A stretch of DNA of 64,000 bases from Ignavibacteria bacterium. Its GTDB lineage: Bacteria; Bacteroidota; Ignavibacteria; Kapaibacteriales; UBA4661. The position numbers were made by a program, and so were the translations under genes. Position 1 is the stretch's first letter. Each line of letters starts with the position of its first letter. The notes under the pieces were generated by a model. That model was not told the DNA's origin. It ran no database searches and saw only the letters and a list, made by a program, of their open reading frames with translations. This document shows, one piece after another, positions 1 through 8,510 of the stretch. The DNA lies in the NCBI GenBank assembly GCA_014654705.1, contig JACVZY010000051.1, positions 1-64,000 on the forward strand. The letters are read 5' to 3'.

Positions 1-5
1 TTTAC

Positions 6-43
6 AAAGAGCCTTCGTAACACACTTGTTGCGAAGGCTCTTT
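6..43 (+). terminator. Long perfect hairpin, probable terminator of the gene left of the window
   Basis: Arms 6-17 and 32-43 are exact reverse complements. The pairing continues inward through 18-22 and 27-31 with one G-U pair, giving a stem of about 17 bp closed by a 4-nt loop at 23-26. The stem starts in AAA and ends in TTT with no long T tract. It lies just before the first gene, so it most likely ends an upstream transcription unit outside the window. Confidence 0.7.
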
Positions 44-77
44 GCGTTAGGGGGATTGGTTAGAGAGGTTTTGATAT

Positions 78-1082
78 ATGAATGGTAATCAAGAATCGTT
101 TGTCCTTGCTTTAAGCGACATTGCTAACAATGTGCCTACCGAAGTAGGCGTACAGAAACGGTCTAGACGTTATCGTGTTATTCATCGAACAGAATATGAG
201 TATTATGATGCCGTGAATTTGTGCCATAATTCATCGCTTCTTGTGCCACGTAATTATACGACCCCATTCTCAGAGCAGCACTGCATTACGACTGCTCTAC
301 AAATTGCACCATACCCTGATGATGAGGGGCAACACATAGATTTCTGGGGTAATAATATCCACTATTTTACCATCCAGCAGTCTCACAAATTCTTGGTAGT
401 GACCTCAACTAGCCTTGTTGAGCGCTCCTTTTACCCTCCATCAACCGATCAACTTCTCCTAAACACAGAAGCATGGGAAAAAGTCGCGGGACTTTTACAG
501 CATCCAAAAGTAGCATGGGGTACATCCATGTATGAAAGTGTGGTGGAAGCGTCTGCATATCGTTTCCCTTCTGCGCTGGCTGGAATATCTGATGATGTGC
601 GTGAGTATGCACTTCAATCATTTATACCAGAGAGTCCGCTGCTACAAGCAGTGCAAAATTTAGTTCAGCGAATTTATGAAGACTGTGAATTTGTATCGGG
701 CTTCACCACTATCAGTACACCAATTACGGAAGTTTTGCGAGAACGAAAAGGTGTTTGCCAAGATTTTGCTCATTTGGCACTTGGCTGTTTGCGTTCAATG
801 GGATTGGCAGCACGGTATGTGAGCGGATATATTGAAACAACCCCGCCCGAGGGCACAGAGCGTTTGATTGGGGTAGATGCTTCGCATGCGTGGATCGCTG
901 TTTTTGTGCCGCATTGGGGATGGGTGGAATTTGACCCAACAAATAATCAACTTGTTCAAGAGCAGTATGTAGCTCTTGGCTGGGGACGTGACTATGGAGA
1001 TGTGCCACCACTCAAGGGAGTGATAATGAGTGCGGCAGCAACGAAACTTTCGGTCTCAGTTGATATGATGCGACTAATCTAA
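78..1082 (+). CDS. Transglutaminase-like cysteine peptidase-fold protein
   Basis: A 334-residue protein with the two-part layout of bacterial transglutaminase-like proteins. An N-terminal beta-rich region (about 30-190, starting YRVIHRTEYEY) precedes a transglutaminase core. The catalytic triad is visible as Cys227 (in GVCQDF), His270 (in SHAWI) and Asp286 (in FDPTNN). No signal peptide or membrane segment is seen, so it is probably cytoplasmic. Family members act as peptidases or amide-modifying enzymes, and the substrate cannot be told here. In many genomes such genes sit with circularly permuted ATP-grasp and alpha-E genes; none is visible on the right, and the left lies outside the window. 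The start at 78 has a GAGAGG ribosome-binding site 9 nt upstream. Confidence 0.85.
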   Translation: MNGNQESFVLALSDIANNVPTEVGVQKRSRRYRVIHRTEYEYYDAVNLCHNSSLLVPRNYTTPFSEQHCITTALQIAPYPDDEGQHIDFWGNNIHYFTIQQSHKFLVVTSTSLVERSFYPPSTDQLLLNTEAWEKVAGLLQHPKVAWGTSMYESVVEASAYRFPSALAGISDDVREYALQSFIPESPLLQAVQNLVQRIYEDCEFVSGFTTISTPITEVLRERKGVCQDFAHLALGCLRSMGLAARYVSGYIETTPPEGTERLIGVDASHAWIAVFVPHWGWVEFDPTNNQLVQEQYVALGWGRDYGDVPPLKGVIMSAAATKLSVSVDMMRLI

Positions 1083-1167
1083 TGGATAAGGAAGTTTCCC
1101 GTGCTCCTGAGAAAAGAAATTTCAGCATGATGCATGTAACCTACAAAAGCTCTATGAAGCATTTAAG

Positions 1168-1195
1168 TTGACTCTTTTGGGCAGAAAAATATATC
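1168..1195 (+). promoter_or_regulatory. Candidate promoter upstream of the NRDE gene
   Basis: TTGACT at 1168-1173 and TATATC at 1190-1195 are separated by 16 nt, resembling a sigma-70 promoter. It lies about 105 nt before the chosen start codon in a 218-nt gene-free gap that otherwise shows nothing clear. This is pattern matching only. Confidence 0.25.
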
Positions 1196-1300
1196 AAGAT
1201 TGGGCAAGTTCGTCAAGCCAGTGGGGAGTTGGTATTTGTGATAAAAGCGTGTACTTTTGTTGTGGTACAAATGTATCTCTCACAACTTTCACTCTACCAA

Positions 1301-2113
1301 ATGTGTCTTATCCTCTTCGCGCTTAATGCGCACTCTGATTATCCTTTCATTCTCGCCGCTAATCGTGATGAATTTACGAAGCGCCCCGCCCACAAAGCGC
1401 ATTGGTGGCATTATTTCCCTCAGGTGCTTGGTGGGATTGACCTTGAAGCCGGTGGTACATGGCTCGGAATGACCGCTACGGGACGGTTTACAGCGTTAAC
1501 AAATGTCCGTGACTTATCGAATATCAATCCCGACGCGCCTTCGCGCGGTGAACTAACCTATAAGTTTCTTACACAAAACCTCTCCAGCAACGATTTTGCG
1601 GACTTGCTTGAGCGCAAAGGTAAGCAGTATAACGGCTTTAATATCTTGTGGGGGAACGCCGCCGAGGGAACCCTATGGTGGTACTCGAATTATGGCAAGC
1701 ATACAGAAAAGTTACAGAGCGGAGTTCACGGCGTAAGCAATGCACTTTTAGACACACCTTGGTACAAAGTAGAACAAGGCAAAATGCGTGTGCAAGAAAT
1801 TATCAATAGCAGCGAAGCAAGTACCCCCGAAGCCTTGACCACTGCTTTACTGGTAATGCTGCAAGACCCTACAATGCCTGATGATAGCCGTTTGCCCGAC
1901 ACAGGAGTCGGTATAGAATGGGAGCGACAGCTTTCTTCGATATTTATTCATGCGCCGGAAAAGCAGTACGGAACGCGCTGCTCGACGGTGGTCTTGGTAA
2001 ATAAAAATAAATCCGTATCTTTCACTGAGCGTCGTTTTACGCCCAGTTTTGAGTCTGGTTTCCTGGATGAATCTCCCGGTCAAAACTCATTTACATTTTC
2101 TCTTCACCCGTAA
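1301..2113 (+). CDS. NRDE family protein (TANGO2-like)
   Basis: The protein opens MCLILFALN and carries the family's name motif Asn-Arg-Asp-Glu at residues 21-24, followed by a GGIDLEAGGTWLG-type segment, as in NRDE/TANGO2 proteins. I chose the start at 1301 because these proteins begin Met-Cys; Cys2 is thought to become the N-terminal nucleophile of an Ntn-hydrolase-like fold. The frame stays open upstream to 1229, but that stretch has no family similarity. Length is 270 residues, normal for the family. TANGO2 has been linked to heme or lipid handling in eukaryotes; the bacterial role is unknown. The next gene starts 10 nt after the stop, so the two are probably co-transcribed. Confidence 0.85.
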   Translation: MCLILFALNAHSDYPFILAANRDEFTKRPAHKAHWWHYFPQVLGGIDLEAGGTWLGMTATGRFTALTNVRDLSNINPDAPSRGELTYKFLTQNLSSNDFADLLERKGKQYNGFNILWGNAAEGTLWWYSNYGKHTEKLQSGVHGVSNALLDTPWYKVEQGKMRVQEIINSSEASTPEALTTALLVMLQDPTMPDDSRLPDTGVGIEWERQLSSIFIHAPEKQYGTRCSTVVLVNKNKSVSFTERRFTPSFESGFLDESPGQNSFTFSLHP

Positions 2114-2123
2114 TTATATCAAT

Positions 2124-3122
2124 ATGTCCTCTCTTGTTCTTCGTATTGTTGTTTTCTGCGTATTCTTTCCAACGCTTTTACAGGCTCAAGGGCAGAGCCA
2201 GACATCGCCACCAATGCCAGCCGCCATTCGTCAAAGTATGCAAGCTCTTGGTGAGCCCGAACTGTATCTGGCAGATATTGAAAAATCCAAATCCGGCTTG
2301 AAACTCGGAACACCGGTCAATATCACCCGTCGTCCCGGATATGACAACCAACCTTCTTTTACGCCCGATAGTCGTTCTATTCTCTACTCTTCCATGCGAG
2401 AAGATTTTCAAACCGACATTTACAAATACAGTATTAAAGATTCAAGCACCGTTCGGCTCACAAACACAACAGAGAGCGAGTATTCGCCGAGTATTTTTCC
2501 TGCCGACGGGCAAAGTATTATTGTGGTACGCGTAGAGAAGGATTCAACGCAGCGTCTCTGGCGCTTTGATGCAAGCGGCGGCAATCCACAAGTGCTGTTG
2601 GACAGTGTGAAAGGCATTGGCTATTATGGCTGGTTAGGCGCATCCAGTCTGGGGTTGTTTGTACTTGGGCGTGAACGCAATTTGCCTTTCACATTGCAAA
2701 TCACTTCCTTTGACGCTGAAAATCCTCACGGTGCTGGCTTGCCCAAACCCGACACAATTGAAAGTAAAATTGGGCGCTGTATTCGGCGTGTACCGAGCAG
2801 TATTGCCGGTTCCCAGCTTGCGGCAAGTTTTGTTCATAAAATAAATGATTCTGCTTGGATGCTCAAGCGAGTCAATGTAAAAAACCGCATTGTGAGCCAA
2901 ATTTGCCCGACGGTAACCGGAGCAGAAGATTATGTGTGGACAGGAAACGGAACTGTTATCATGGGGCAGGGATTGAAACTATTCGCCCGCCATGCTCGCA
3001 AAGACAACGCTTGGCATGAAATTGCAGACTTTAGTAAAACAATTTCCGTCGGTTATATCAAACGTTTGGCGCTCAGTCCTGATGAAAAGCGTTTGGTGTT
3101 TGTCGTACAGGAAAAGCCGTAG
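2124..3122 (+). CDS. Secreted WD40-like (PD40) beta-propeller protein
   Basis: A 332-residue exported protein. Residues 1-22 form a signal peptide ending in LLQAQ. A PD40-type blade follows at about 70-100, with the pattern NQPSFTPDSRSILYSS and then a Tyr-rich strand. A second blade (EYSPSIFPADGQSIIVV) follows, and the C-terminus again reads LALSPDEKRLVFVV. This is the TolB-like propeller repeat, probably acting in the periplasm as a binding scaffold. No catalytic motif is seen. The start at 2124 gives the signal peptide at the very N-terminus, which is why upstream in-frame codons back to 2049 were rejected. Confidence 0.75.
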   Translation: MSSLVLRIVVFCVFFPTLLQAQGQSQTSPPMPAAIRQSMQALGEPELYLADIEKSKSGLKLGTPVNITRRPGYDNQPSFTPDSRSILYSSMREDFQTDIYKYSIKDSSTVRLTNTTESEYSPSIFPADGQSIIVVRVEKDSTQRLWRFDASGGNPQVLLDSVKGIGYYGWLGASSLGLFVLGRERNLPFTLQITSFDAENPHGAGLPKPDTIESKIGRCIRRVPSSIAGSQLAASFVHKINDSAWMLKRVNVKNRIVSQICPTVTGAEDYVWTGNGTVIMGQGLKLFARHARKDNAWHEIADFSKTISVGYIKRLALSPDEKRLVFVVQEKP

Positions 3123-3160
3123 AAACAGTAACAGGGCTGTTTCATAATTTCTACGCAAAG

Positions 3161-3192
3161 TTGAAGCATTTAGCATTCCTGTAATATTTTTG
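3161..3192 (+). promoter_or_regulatory. Candidate Bacteroidota-type promoter for lptB
   Basis: TTG at 3161-3163 lies 21 nt before TATTTTTG at 3185-3192, matching the -33 TTTG/TTG and -7 TAnnTTTG pattern known for Bacteroidota primary sigma factors. It would give a leader of about 30 nt before the ATG at 3230. Confidence 0.4.
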
Positions 3193-3229
3193 ATTGTACC
3201 TTCTTTGTTCACCCGTGAATTCAAGACCA

Positions 3230-4024
3230 ATGGAAACCACAGACACACTCAATTCTTTGGAAGAATCGTTGTTGCCACCGCAGCATCTTTCGACTTTGCA
3301 CACGGAAAATCTTGTAAAAGTGTACAAGCAGCGGAGCGTCGTGCGCGGGGTATCGCTCTCGGTCAAGCAAGGAGAAGTAGTCGGGCTGCTGGGACCAAAC
3401 GGCGCAGGAAAAACGACATCGTTTTACATGATTGTCGGCGTGGTGCGTCCTAGCGAGGGGAAAGTTTTTCTGGACAATGCCGATATTACGAAAGTACCGA
3501 TGTACAAGCGTGCACGTCTGGGGCTGGGCTATTTGCCGCAAGAAGCATCGGTGTTCCGCAAAATGACGGTAGAAGATAATATCATGGCGATTTTGGAATT
3601 GCAGAAGCTCTCCAAGCCGCAACGCAAGGAGCGTCTGGAGCAACTTTTGGAAGATTTGAGCATTGCTCACATCCGTAAAAGTAAAGGCTTTATGCTTTCG
3701 GGCGGCGAGCGTCGTCGGTGCGAGATTGCTCGGTCACTGGCTACCAACCCCAAGTTTATCTTACTGGATGAACCCTTCGCCGGTATTGACCCCATCGCAG
3801 TGGAAGAAATTATCGGTATTGTTCGTTCATTACGCAAGCGCGGCATCGGTGTTCTCATTACCGACCACAACGTCCATGAAACACTCTCCATCACTGACCG
3901 CGCGTACATTTTGATAGACGGGCAGGTTTTTTACTCCGGTACCGCAGAAAGTATTGCCGAGAATGAAGAAGTTCGTAAACGCTATCTTGGTGCGACGTTC
4001 AAGCTGGAACGTTACGCGGAATAA
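3230..4024 (+). CDS. lptB: LPS export ABC transporter ATP-binding protein LptB
   Basis: A 264-residue cytoplasmic ATPase. Walker A is at 55-62 (GPNGAGKT), the signature LSGGE at 156-160 followed by [11 protein letters not shown], Walker B is FILLDEP, and the switch histidine is in ITDHNV. The run [16 protein letters not shown] followed by [11 protein letters not shown] is characteristic of LptB, which powers lipopolysaccharide extraction from the inner membrane with LptFG. A roughly 20-residue N-terminal extension precedes the usual start. The ATG at 3230 is preferred over a TTG at 3194 because the upstream residues do not resemble the family. LptA, LptC and LptFG genes are not adjacent, which is common in this group. 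Confidence 0.9.
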   Translation: METTDTLNSLEESLLPPQHLSTLHTENLVKVYKQRSVVRGVSLSVKQGEVVGLLGPNGAGKTTSFYMIVGVVRPSEGKVFLDNADITKVPMYKRARLGLGYLPQEASVFRKMTVEDNIMAILELQKLSKPQRKERLEQLLEDLSIAHIRKSKGFMLSGGERRRCEIARSLATNPKFILLDEPFAGIDPIAVEEIIGIVRSLRKRGIGVLITDHNVHETLSITDRAYILIDGQVFYSGTAESIAENEEVRKRYLGATFKLERYAE

Positions 4025-4100
4025 CAACCAAGCACTGTTGCACATCATTTGTTGACACATATTCCAAGCCACTTGTTTCACCCAAATTTCTTTTGCCACT

Positions 4101-6593
4101 ATGACACGTTCATGGACGAATCGCCTTGTCTCGAAGCAGCTTTTGCTGATTATTCCGGCGTTCTGCTTCTTTGTGGGGGTGCACACACTCTCCCAAGCCC
4201 AATCTGCATATAAAATGCCGCCTAAGGCTATTGCCGATATTATTGATGCACCCGTTGTTCCGCAAGCCATCCTCAGCCCGCGTCGTGATGCGATGCTTCT
4301 CATAGAAACGAAGCCGAATCCATCATTGTCCGTAATTGCCGAACCTGTACTCAAACTTGCCGGAGTGCGCATCAACCCTGAACTCAATTCCTCGCAGCGC
4401 ATTGCAGAGGTAAGCGGCTTTACCATCCAGCCTGTCGGCGAGCCTTCTGCAAAGCAAGCCGGAGCAAAAACTGCTATCCGTATTCAAGTTCCTGCGGGAT
4501 CGAAACTTGGTTCACCGTCGTGGTCGTACAACGGCTCATCGATTGCCTTCACCCGCGATGCCAAAGACGGTGTAGAACTCTGGGTTGCCGATGCGGCGAC
4601 GGGAGCGGCAAAGCAAGTCGGCACGGTGCGCGTGTCCGATATATTGGGCGCTCCCTATTCGTGGATGGCAGACGGCAAGCACGTTCTGGCGTTCACCATA
4701 CCGCCAGGGCGTGCGAAAGCACCCGAAGTGCCGCGTGTGCCCGCCGGTCCGGTAATTGAAGAAAGTCTTGGCAAAATGGCGCAAGTAATGACATTTCAAG
4801 ATTTGCTCAAGAACTCCGGTGACGAATCGCTTTTTGAGTATTATGCGACCACGCAACTTGCAATGGTAAATGTGCAAACAGGAGCCGTAACGGCACTTGG
4901 AGCGCCAGGTATTTATGCCGAAGCAGATTTATCTCCTAACGAAGAATTTTTGCTCGTGAGCCGCTTGCAAAAGCCATTTTCATATCGTGTTCGATATGAC
5001 GATTTTGCAAAAACGCATGAGGTTTGGGATGTGAAGTCTTCGCCCGCGAAACTTGTGAAAACGATAGCATCTCTGCCTATTGCTGACCAAACCCCGCGCA
5101 TGGGCGTTCCGATGGGTGTTCGTGGTTTGACGTGGCAAGCATTACATCCCGCAAAATTGCTTTGGGTTGAGGCATTAGATGGCGGCGACCCGATGAAGAA
5201 GGTGGACTTCCGTGATAAAATTATGACGCTTTCGGCACCCTTTATCGGCGAAGCGCAAGAAGTCGTCAAAGTCAAGCACCGCTTCGCAGGCTACGGCTGG
5301 ACGGCAACAAAAGACCAGATTTTGCTCACCGAATACGACCGCGATCGTCGCTGGCGCACGACCTATTTGATGGATATGGCAAAGCCACAAGCAGCGCCGA
5401 AAGTGCTCTTCGACCTCAGCGTCAACGATAGCTACAATGACCCCGGGCAGCCAATGTATGAGCGTCGCACGAGTGGTGAGCGTGTTTTGCTGCAAGATGG
5501 TGATTGGATCTATCTGACAGGAGTGGGGGCAAGCGAAAAAGGCGAACGTCCATTTTTGGACAAAATGAATCTGCAAACAAAAGAGAAAAAGCGCCTCTAC
5601 CAATGCGGCGAAACAAGTTTTGAAACAGTGCTAGGCTTCAATGGTGCACAGAATGCTACATCCAGAAACGCCATTATCACACGGTATGAAAGCAAAACGG
5701 AATATCCGAATTTCGTAGCTGTTGATATTTCGTCGAACAAGCGTCGTCAGATTACATCCTTCCAAGACCCCGCACCGCAGCTCACGGCACTCAAAAAAGA
5801 GCTGGTGAAATACAAACGTGCTGATGGCGTACCGCTTTCCGGTACACTCTATTTGCCCGCCGATTACAAAGCCGGAACACGCTTGCCACTGATGATTGTA
5901 GCCTATCCGCTTGAATACAACGATGCTGCTACTGCCGGGCAAGTGCGGACATCGCCGAACCGCTTTACGGTGCGCTCGCGCAGCTATTCTCAGGTGTATC
6001 TTGCTTTACAAGGGTATGCCGTGCTGGACGGCGCAACGATGCCGATTGTAGGCAGCCCTGAGACCATGAACGACACATTTATTGAGCAAATAACGGCTGC
6101 TTCAAAAGCCGCAATTGACTACTTGGATTCGCTTGGTGTGATTGACCGCAAGCGTGTGGGCGTGTCTGGGCATAGTTACGGCGCGTTTATGACGGCGAAT
6201 CTTCTGGCACACACCGATCTTTTTGCCGCCGGCGTGGCAGGTAGCGGCGCATACAATCGCACACTGACGCCGTTTGGTTTTCAGGGCGAGCGTCGTAATT
6301 TCTGGGAGGCAAAAGATGTGTATATGAAACTTTCGCCTTTCACCTTTGCCAATAAAATCAAAAAACCGCTTCTGATGACGCACGGCGAGGCGGACAACAA
6401 TCCCGGCACGTTCCCGATTCAGTCGCAGCGTCTATACCAAGCCATTTCCGGCACCGGAGGCGCGGCGAAACTTGTTATGCTGCCCTACGAAAGTCACGGC
6501 TACTCCGCACGGGAATCAGTGATGCACGTCATGGCGGAAATGGTGGAGTGGATGGATAAATACGTGAAAAATGCTCCGAAGACGAGCGACTAG
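4101..6593 (+). CDS. S9 family prolyl-oligopeptidase-like peptidase, exported
   Basis: An 830-residue protein with an N-terminal signal peptide (about 1-34, ending LSQAQS), a long beta-propeller region and a C-terminal alpha/beta-hydrolase domain. The catalytic triad reads Ser692 (GHSYGAF), Asp765 (HGEADNNPGT) and His799 (ESHGYS). The layout and length match exported S9 peptidases of the glutamyl-endopeptidase/dipeptidyl-peptidase type found in Bacteroidota, which trim peptides in the periplasm. Substrate preference cannot be read from sequence. It stands alone, with 76 nt before it and a 343-nt gap after it. Confidence 0.9.
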   Translation: MTRSWTNRLVSKQLLLIIPAFCFFVGVHTLSQAQSAYKMPPKAIADIIDAPVVPQAILSPRRDAMLLIETKPNPSLSVIAEPVLKLAGVRINPELNSSQRIAEVSGFTIQPVGEPSAKQAGAKTAIRIQVPAGSKLGSPSWSYNGSSIAFTRDAKDGVELWVADAATGAAKQVGTVRVSDILGAPYSWMADGKHVLAFTIPPGRAKAPEVPRVPAGPVIEESLGKMAQVMTFQDLLKNSGDESLFEYYATTQLAMVNVQTGAVTALGAPGIYAEADLSPNEEFLLVSRLQKPFSYRVRYDDFAKTHEVWDVKSSPAKLVKTIASLPIADQTPRMGVPMGVRGLTWQALHPAKLLWVEALDGGDPMKKVDFRDKIMTLSAPFIGEAQEVVKVKHRFAGYGWTATKDQILLTEYDRDRRWRTTYLMDMAKPQAAPKVLFDLSVNDSYNDPGQPMYERRTSGERVLLQDGDWIYLTGVGASEKGERPFLDKMNLQTKEKKRLYQCGETSFETVLGFNGAQNATSRNAIITRYESKTEYPNFVAVDISSNKRRQITSFQDPAPQLTALKKELVKYKRADGVPLSGTLYLPADYKAGTRLPLMIVAYPLEYNDAATAGQVRTSPNRFTVRSRSYSQVYLALQGYAVLDGATMPIVGSPETMNDTFIEQITAASKAAIDYLDSLGVIDRKRVGVSGHSYGAFMTANLLAHTDLFAAGVAGSGAYNRTLTPFGFQGERRNFWEAKDVYMKLSPFTFANKIKKPLLMTHGEADNNPGTFPIQSQRLYQAISGTGGAAKLVMLPYESHGYSARESVMHVMAEMVEWMDKYVKNAPKTSD

Positions 6594-6633
6594 ATGATGA
6601 TGCGTTAAGACTTTCGCAAATATCGAAGACAAT

Positions 6634-6769
6634 GAGCTAAAGCCCAAAGCTATCAATGTAAGCAATTGGAGTGCGAACGGCAGTTCGCAAAAAACAAGCA
6701 ACGAGCCGAACTTTGGCTTGCACTCCTGACAACAGAATTCTTAGGTTGATGGCATTGGGCTTGAAGCTC
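6634..6769. repeat. Imperfect palindromic intergenic element (copy A of the GGAGTG family)
   Basis: Outer arms 6641-6656 and 6746-6761 pair at 13 of 16 positions, and GAGCT/AGCTC extends them to 6634-6769. Inside, GGAGTGC at 6668-6674 pairs exactly with GCACTCC at 6720-6726. Each inner arm also has its own small hairpin: GCGAAC-4-GTTCGC at about 6673-6688 and AGCC-7-GGCT near the right arm. The same plan recurs at 26400, 26530 (partly) and 54704. It could be a stable RNA hairpin, a terminator, or a palindromic REP/MITE-like repeat. Confidence 0.6.
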
Positions 6770-6798
6770 TTGGTTGAAGAAGTAAAGCGCTATCTTTG
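6770..6798 (+). promoter_or_regulatory. Candidate Bacteroidota-type promoter for ftsX
   Basis: TTG at 6770-6772 lies 18 nt before TATCTTTG at 6791-6798, close to the TTTG-N19-21-TAnnTTTG pattern. The spacing is slightly short and the leader to the ATG at 6937 would be about 130 nt, so support is weak. Confidence 0.25.
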
Positions 6799-6936
6799 AA
6801 GTCCTCGAAATTGTGCGGGTAAAAATCAATGGTGTCGTAAAGCGTATGGAGCAGTAACGGCTTCTGCGTATATTGCACTTCTTACTGCATTGCTACGGCA
6901 CATTTATACTCCAAAATCTTGCTAATTTGCAATACT

Positions 6937-7767
6937 ATGTCCCGCACAACCATCGTTCAAACCTTTTCCCCGCGTGGCGCAATTACTCGCGTTGCCACCG
7001 CCGCTTGTACAGCATCGCTGCTTGTCGCGCTTGTAGTACTCGTTTTTGTGGGCGTTCAGCGCGACCTTGAAGCTCTCTCCAAGCAAATTGTCCTGACGGT
7101 GTTTATGGAAGCCGGCACAAACGTCAAAGACCTTGCCACTGTCACGAGCGACCTCAAAACAATCGTCGGCGTTGATTCTATTCGTGTCCAATCGGCAACA
7201 GAAATCAAAGAAACGTTTGTGAGTCGCTATGCCACCAATATCGCTTCGGTCTTGCCCGACAATGCCTTCCCGACAGCGCTTATTGTAAGTCTCCGCGAGG
7301 ATTATCGAACCAAAGAGCGCATAGATTCTGTCGTTACGCAAGCATTGGGTATGCAAAGCGTAGATAACGTAAGTTACCGAACAGCATTTGTGGAAGCAGT
7401 GGAAGCACGGCAGCGTCAGGAAACCATTGCAATGTGGGTAAGCGCCGTGATATGCTCGCTGGTGGTCGCTGTGCTTCTCTGGCAAGCACTTTATGGTTTG
7501 CCCCTCCGCTTGCAGGAAAGCGCCGGCGCGGTCTTGGCGGGTGTGCTAGTGGGATTGGTTGTCGGTCTTGCTATTTTTGCGAACAGTAAAGGCTACTCTT
7601 CATGGCTTTCGGCGGCAGGGTGGTCATTTTTTGTCAAGATTCAATTGCTTGGAAGTGTTGCTGTTTGTGCTTTTGCGACCATTGTTTTGGCTGTAAACAC
7701 CGTACAAAACGCGAGGCATCATAGCGATGGTGATGAAGCTCCGACGACCCCGCCTAGCGACGAGTAA
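6937..7767 (+). CDS. ftsX: FtsX-like permease, cell division
   Basis: A 276-residue membrane protein with the FtsX layout. A short cytoplasmic N-terminus and TM1 at about 18-40 are followed by a roughly 120-residue periplasmic domain (starting [14 protein letters not shown]). Three more helices are at about 165-188, 194-215 and 225-250. FtsX works with the ATPase FtsE to activate peptidoglycan hydrolases at the septum. No ftsE is adjacent, so it is probably elsewhere. A start at 6919 is also possible; 6937 gives the usual MSR-type N-terminus. The C-terminal tail is short, acidic and Pro/Thr-rich. pdxH follows after about 60 nt. Confidence 0.75.
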   Translation: MSRTTIVQTFSPRGAITRVATAACTASLLVALVVLVFVGVQRDLEALSKQIVLTVFMEAGTNVKDLATVTSDLKTIVGVDSIRVQSATEIKETFVSRYATNIASVLPDNAFPTALIVSLREDYRTKERIDSVVTQALGMQSVDNVSYRTAFVEAVEARQRQETIAMWVSAVICSLVVAVLLWQALYGLPLRLQESAGAVLAGVLVGLVVGLAIFANSKGYSSWLSAAGWSFFVKIQLLGSVAVCAFATIVLAVNTVQNARHHSDGDEAPTTPPSDE

Positions 7768-7829
7768 TTATCTGCATAATGACTGGTTCAGAGTTACATT
7801 TTTATTATTTACCCTTCATTCTTTCTTCC

Positions 7830-8474
7830 ATGAACCGAGACGACATAGCAGGAATGCGCCGTAGCTACACGCTGGCAGGCTTTTCCGAGCGCGATGCCCA
7901 CGCAAGTCCCTTTGTACAATTTCGCCTTTGGTTCGAGGAGGCAAAAGCCGCACAAATCCTTGAGCCAAACGCAATGACACTCGCAACCGTAAGCCCATCG
8001 GGTACGCCGGAAGCCCGTGTCGTCTTACTCAAGGATATGGATGAGCGAGGCTTTGTGTTTTACACCAACTATGAAAGCGCAAAGGCAGAATCCATTGCCG
8101 CCAACCCTCGTGTTGCCTTACTTTTCTTTTGGGGAGAATTAGAACGGCAAGTGCGCATCACAGGCAGCATTGAAAAGGTATCGCGTGAAGAGTCCGATGC
8201 TTATTTTCAAATGCGTCCCCGTGAAAGCCGCATTGGCGCTTGGGCTTCCAAACAAAGTAGTGTTATCGAAAGCCGCGAGGCACTGGAGAAACGTTTTGCT
8301 GAATTGACTGCTGATTTTGAAGGAAAAGAGATACCACTGCCACCCTTTTGGGGCGGTTATCGCGTTGTGGCGGAGTCGTTAGAGTTTTGGCAGGGGCGTG
8401 TCGGCAGGCTGCACGACCGCGTACGTTATCAGCGCACAGCATCGGGCTGGAAGATTGCGCGACTTTCACCGTAA
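7830..8474 (+). CDS. pdxH: Pyridoxamine/pyridoxine 5'-phosphate oxidase
   Basis: A 214-residue FMN flavoenzyme that oxidises pyridoxine or pyridoxamine 5'-phosphate to pyridoxal 5'-phosphate, the last step of vitamin B6 synthesis and salvage. The family runs from the N-terminal [12 protein letters not shown] region through the FMN-binding [19 protein letters not shown] segment. The C-terminal signature [14 protein letters not shown] is complete. Length matches the family (about 210-220). I start it at the Met before [12 protein letters not shown]; the frame is open back to 7779 but the extra residues are not family-like. It converges with the minus-strand gene that ends at 8511. Confidence 0.95.
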   Translation: MNRDDIAGMRRSYTLAGFSERDAHASPFVQFRLWFEEAKAAQILEPNAMTLATVSPSGTPEARVVLLKDMDERGFVFYTNYESAKAESIAANPRVALLFFWGELERQVRITGSIEKVSREESDAYFQMRPRESRIGAWASKQSSVIESREALEKRFAELTADFEGKEIPLPPFWGGYRVVAESLEFWQGRVGRLHDRVRYQRTASGWKIARLSP

Positions 8475-8510
8475 CACCATAGCATCACCGTATGTGGTCT
8501 GATGGCGCTT

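Larger units (their letters stand above)
6594..6936. other. Gene-free gap with a large imperfect palindrome
   Basis: This 343-nt stretch between the S9 peptidase and ftsX holds no convincing reading frame or RNA gene. It contains a long palindrome at 6634-6769 and a possible promoter at 6770-6798; the remainder shows nothing recognisable. Confidence 0.6.

Noticed and set aside
3830-4426. A 198-codon minus-strand frame across lptB and the S9 peptidase
   Set aside because: Overlaps two well-supported genes and has no family likeness.
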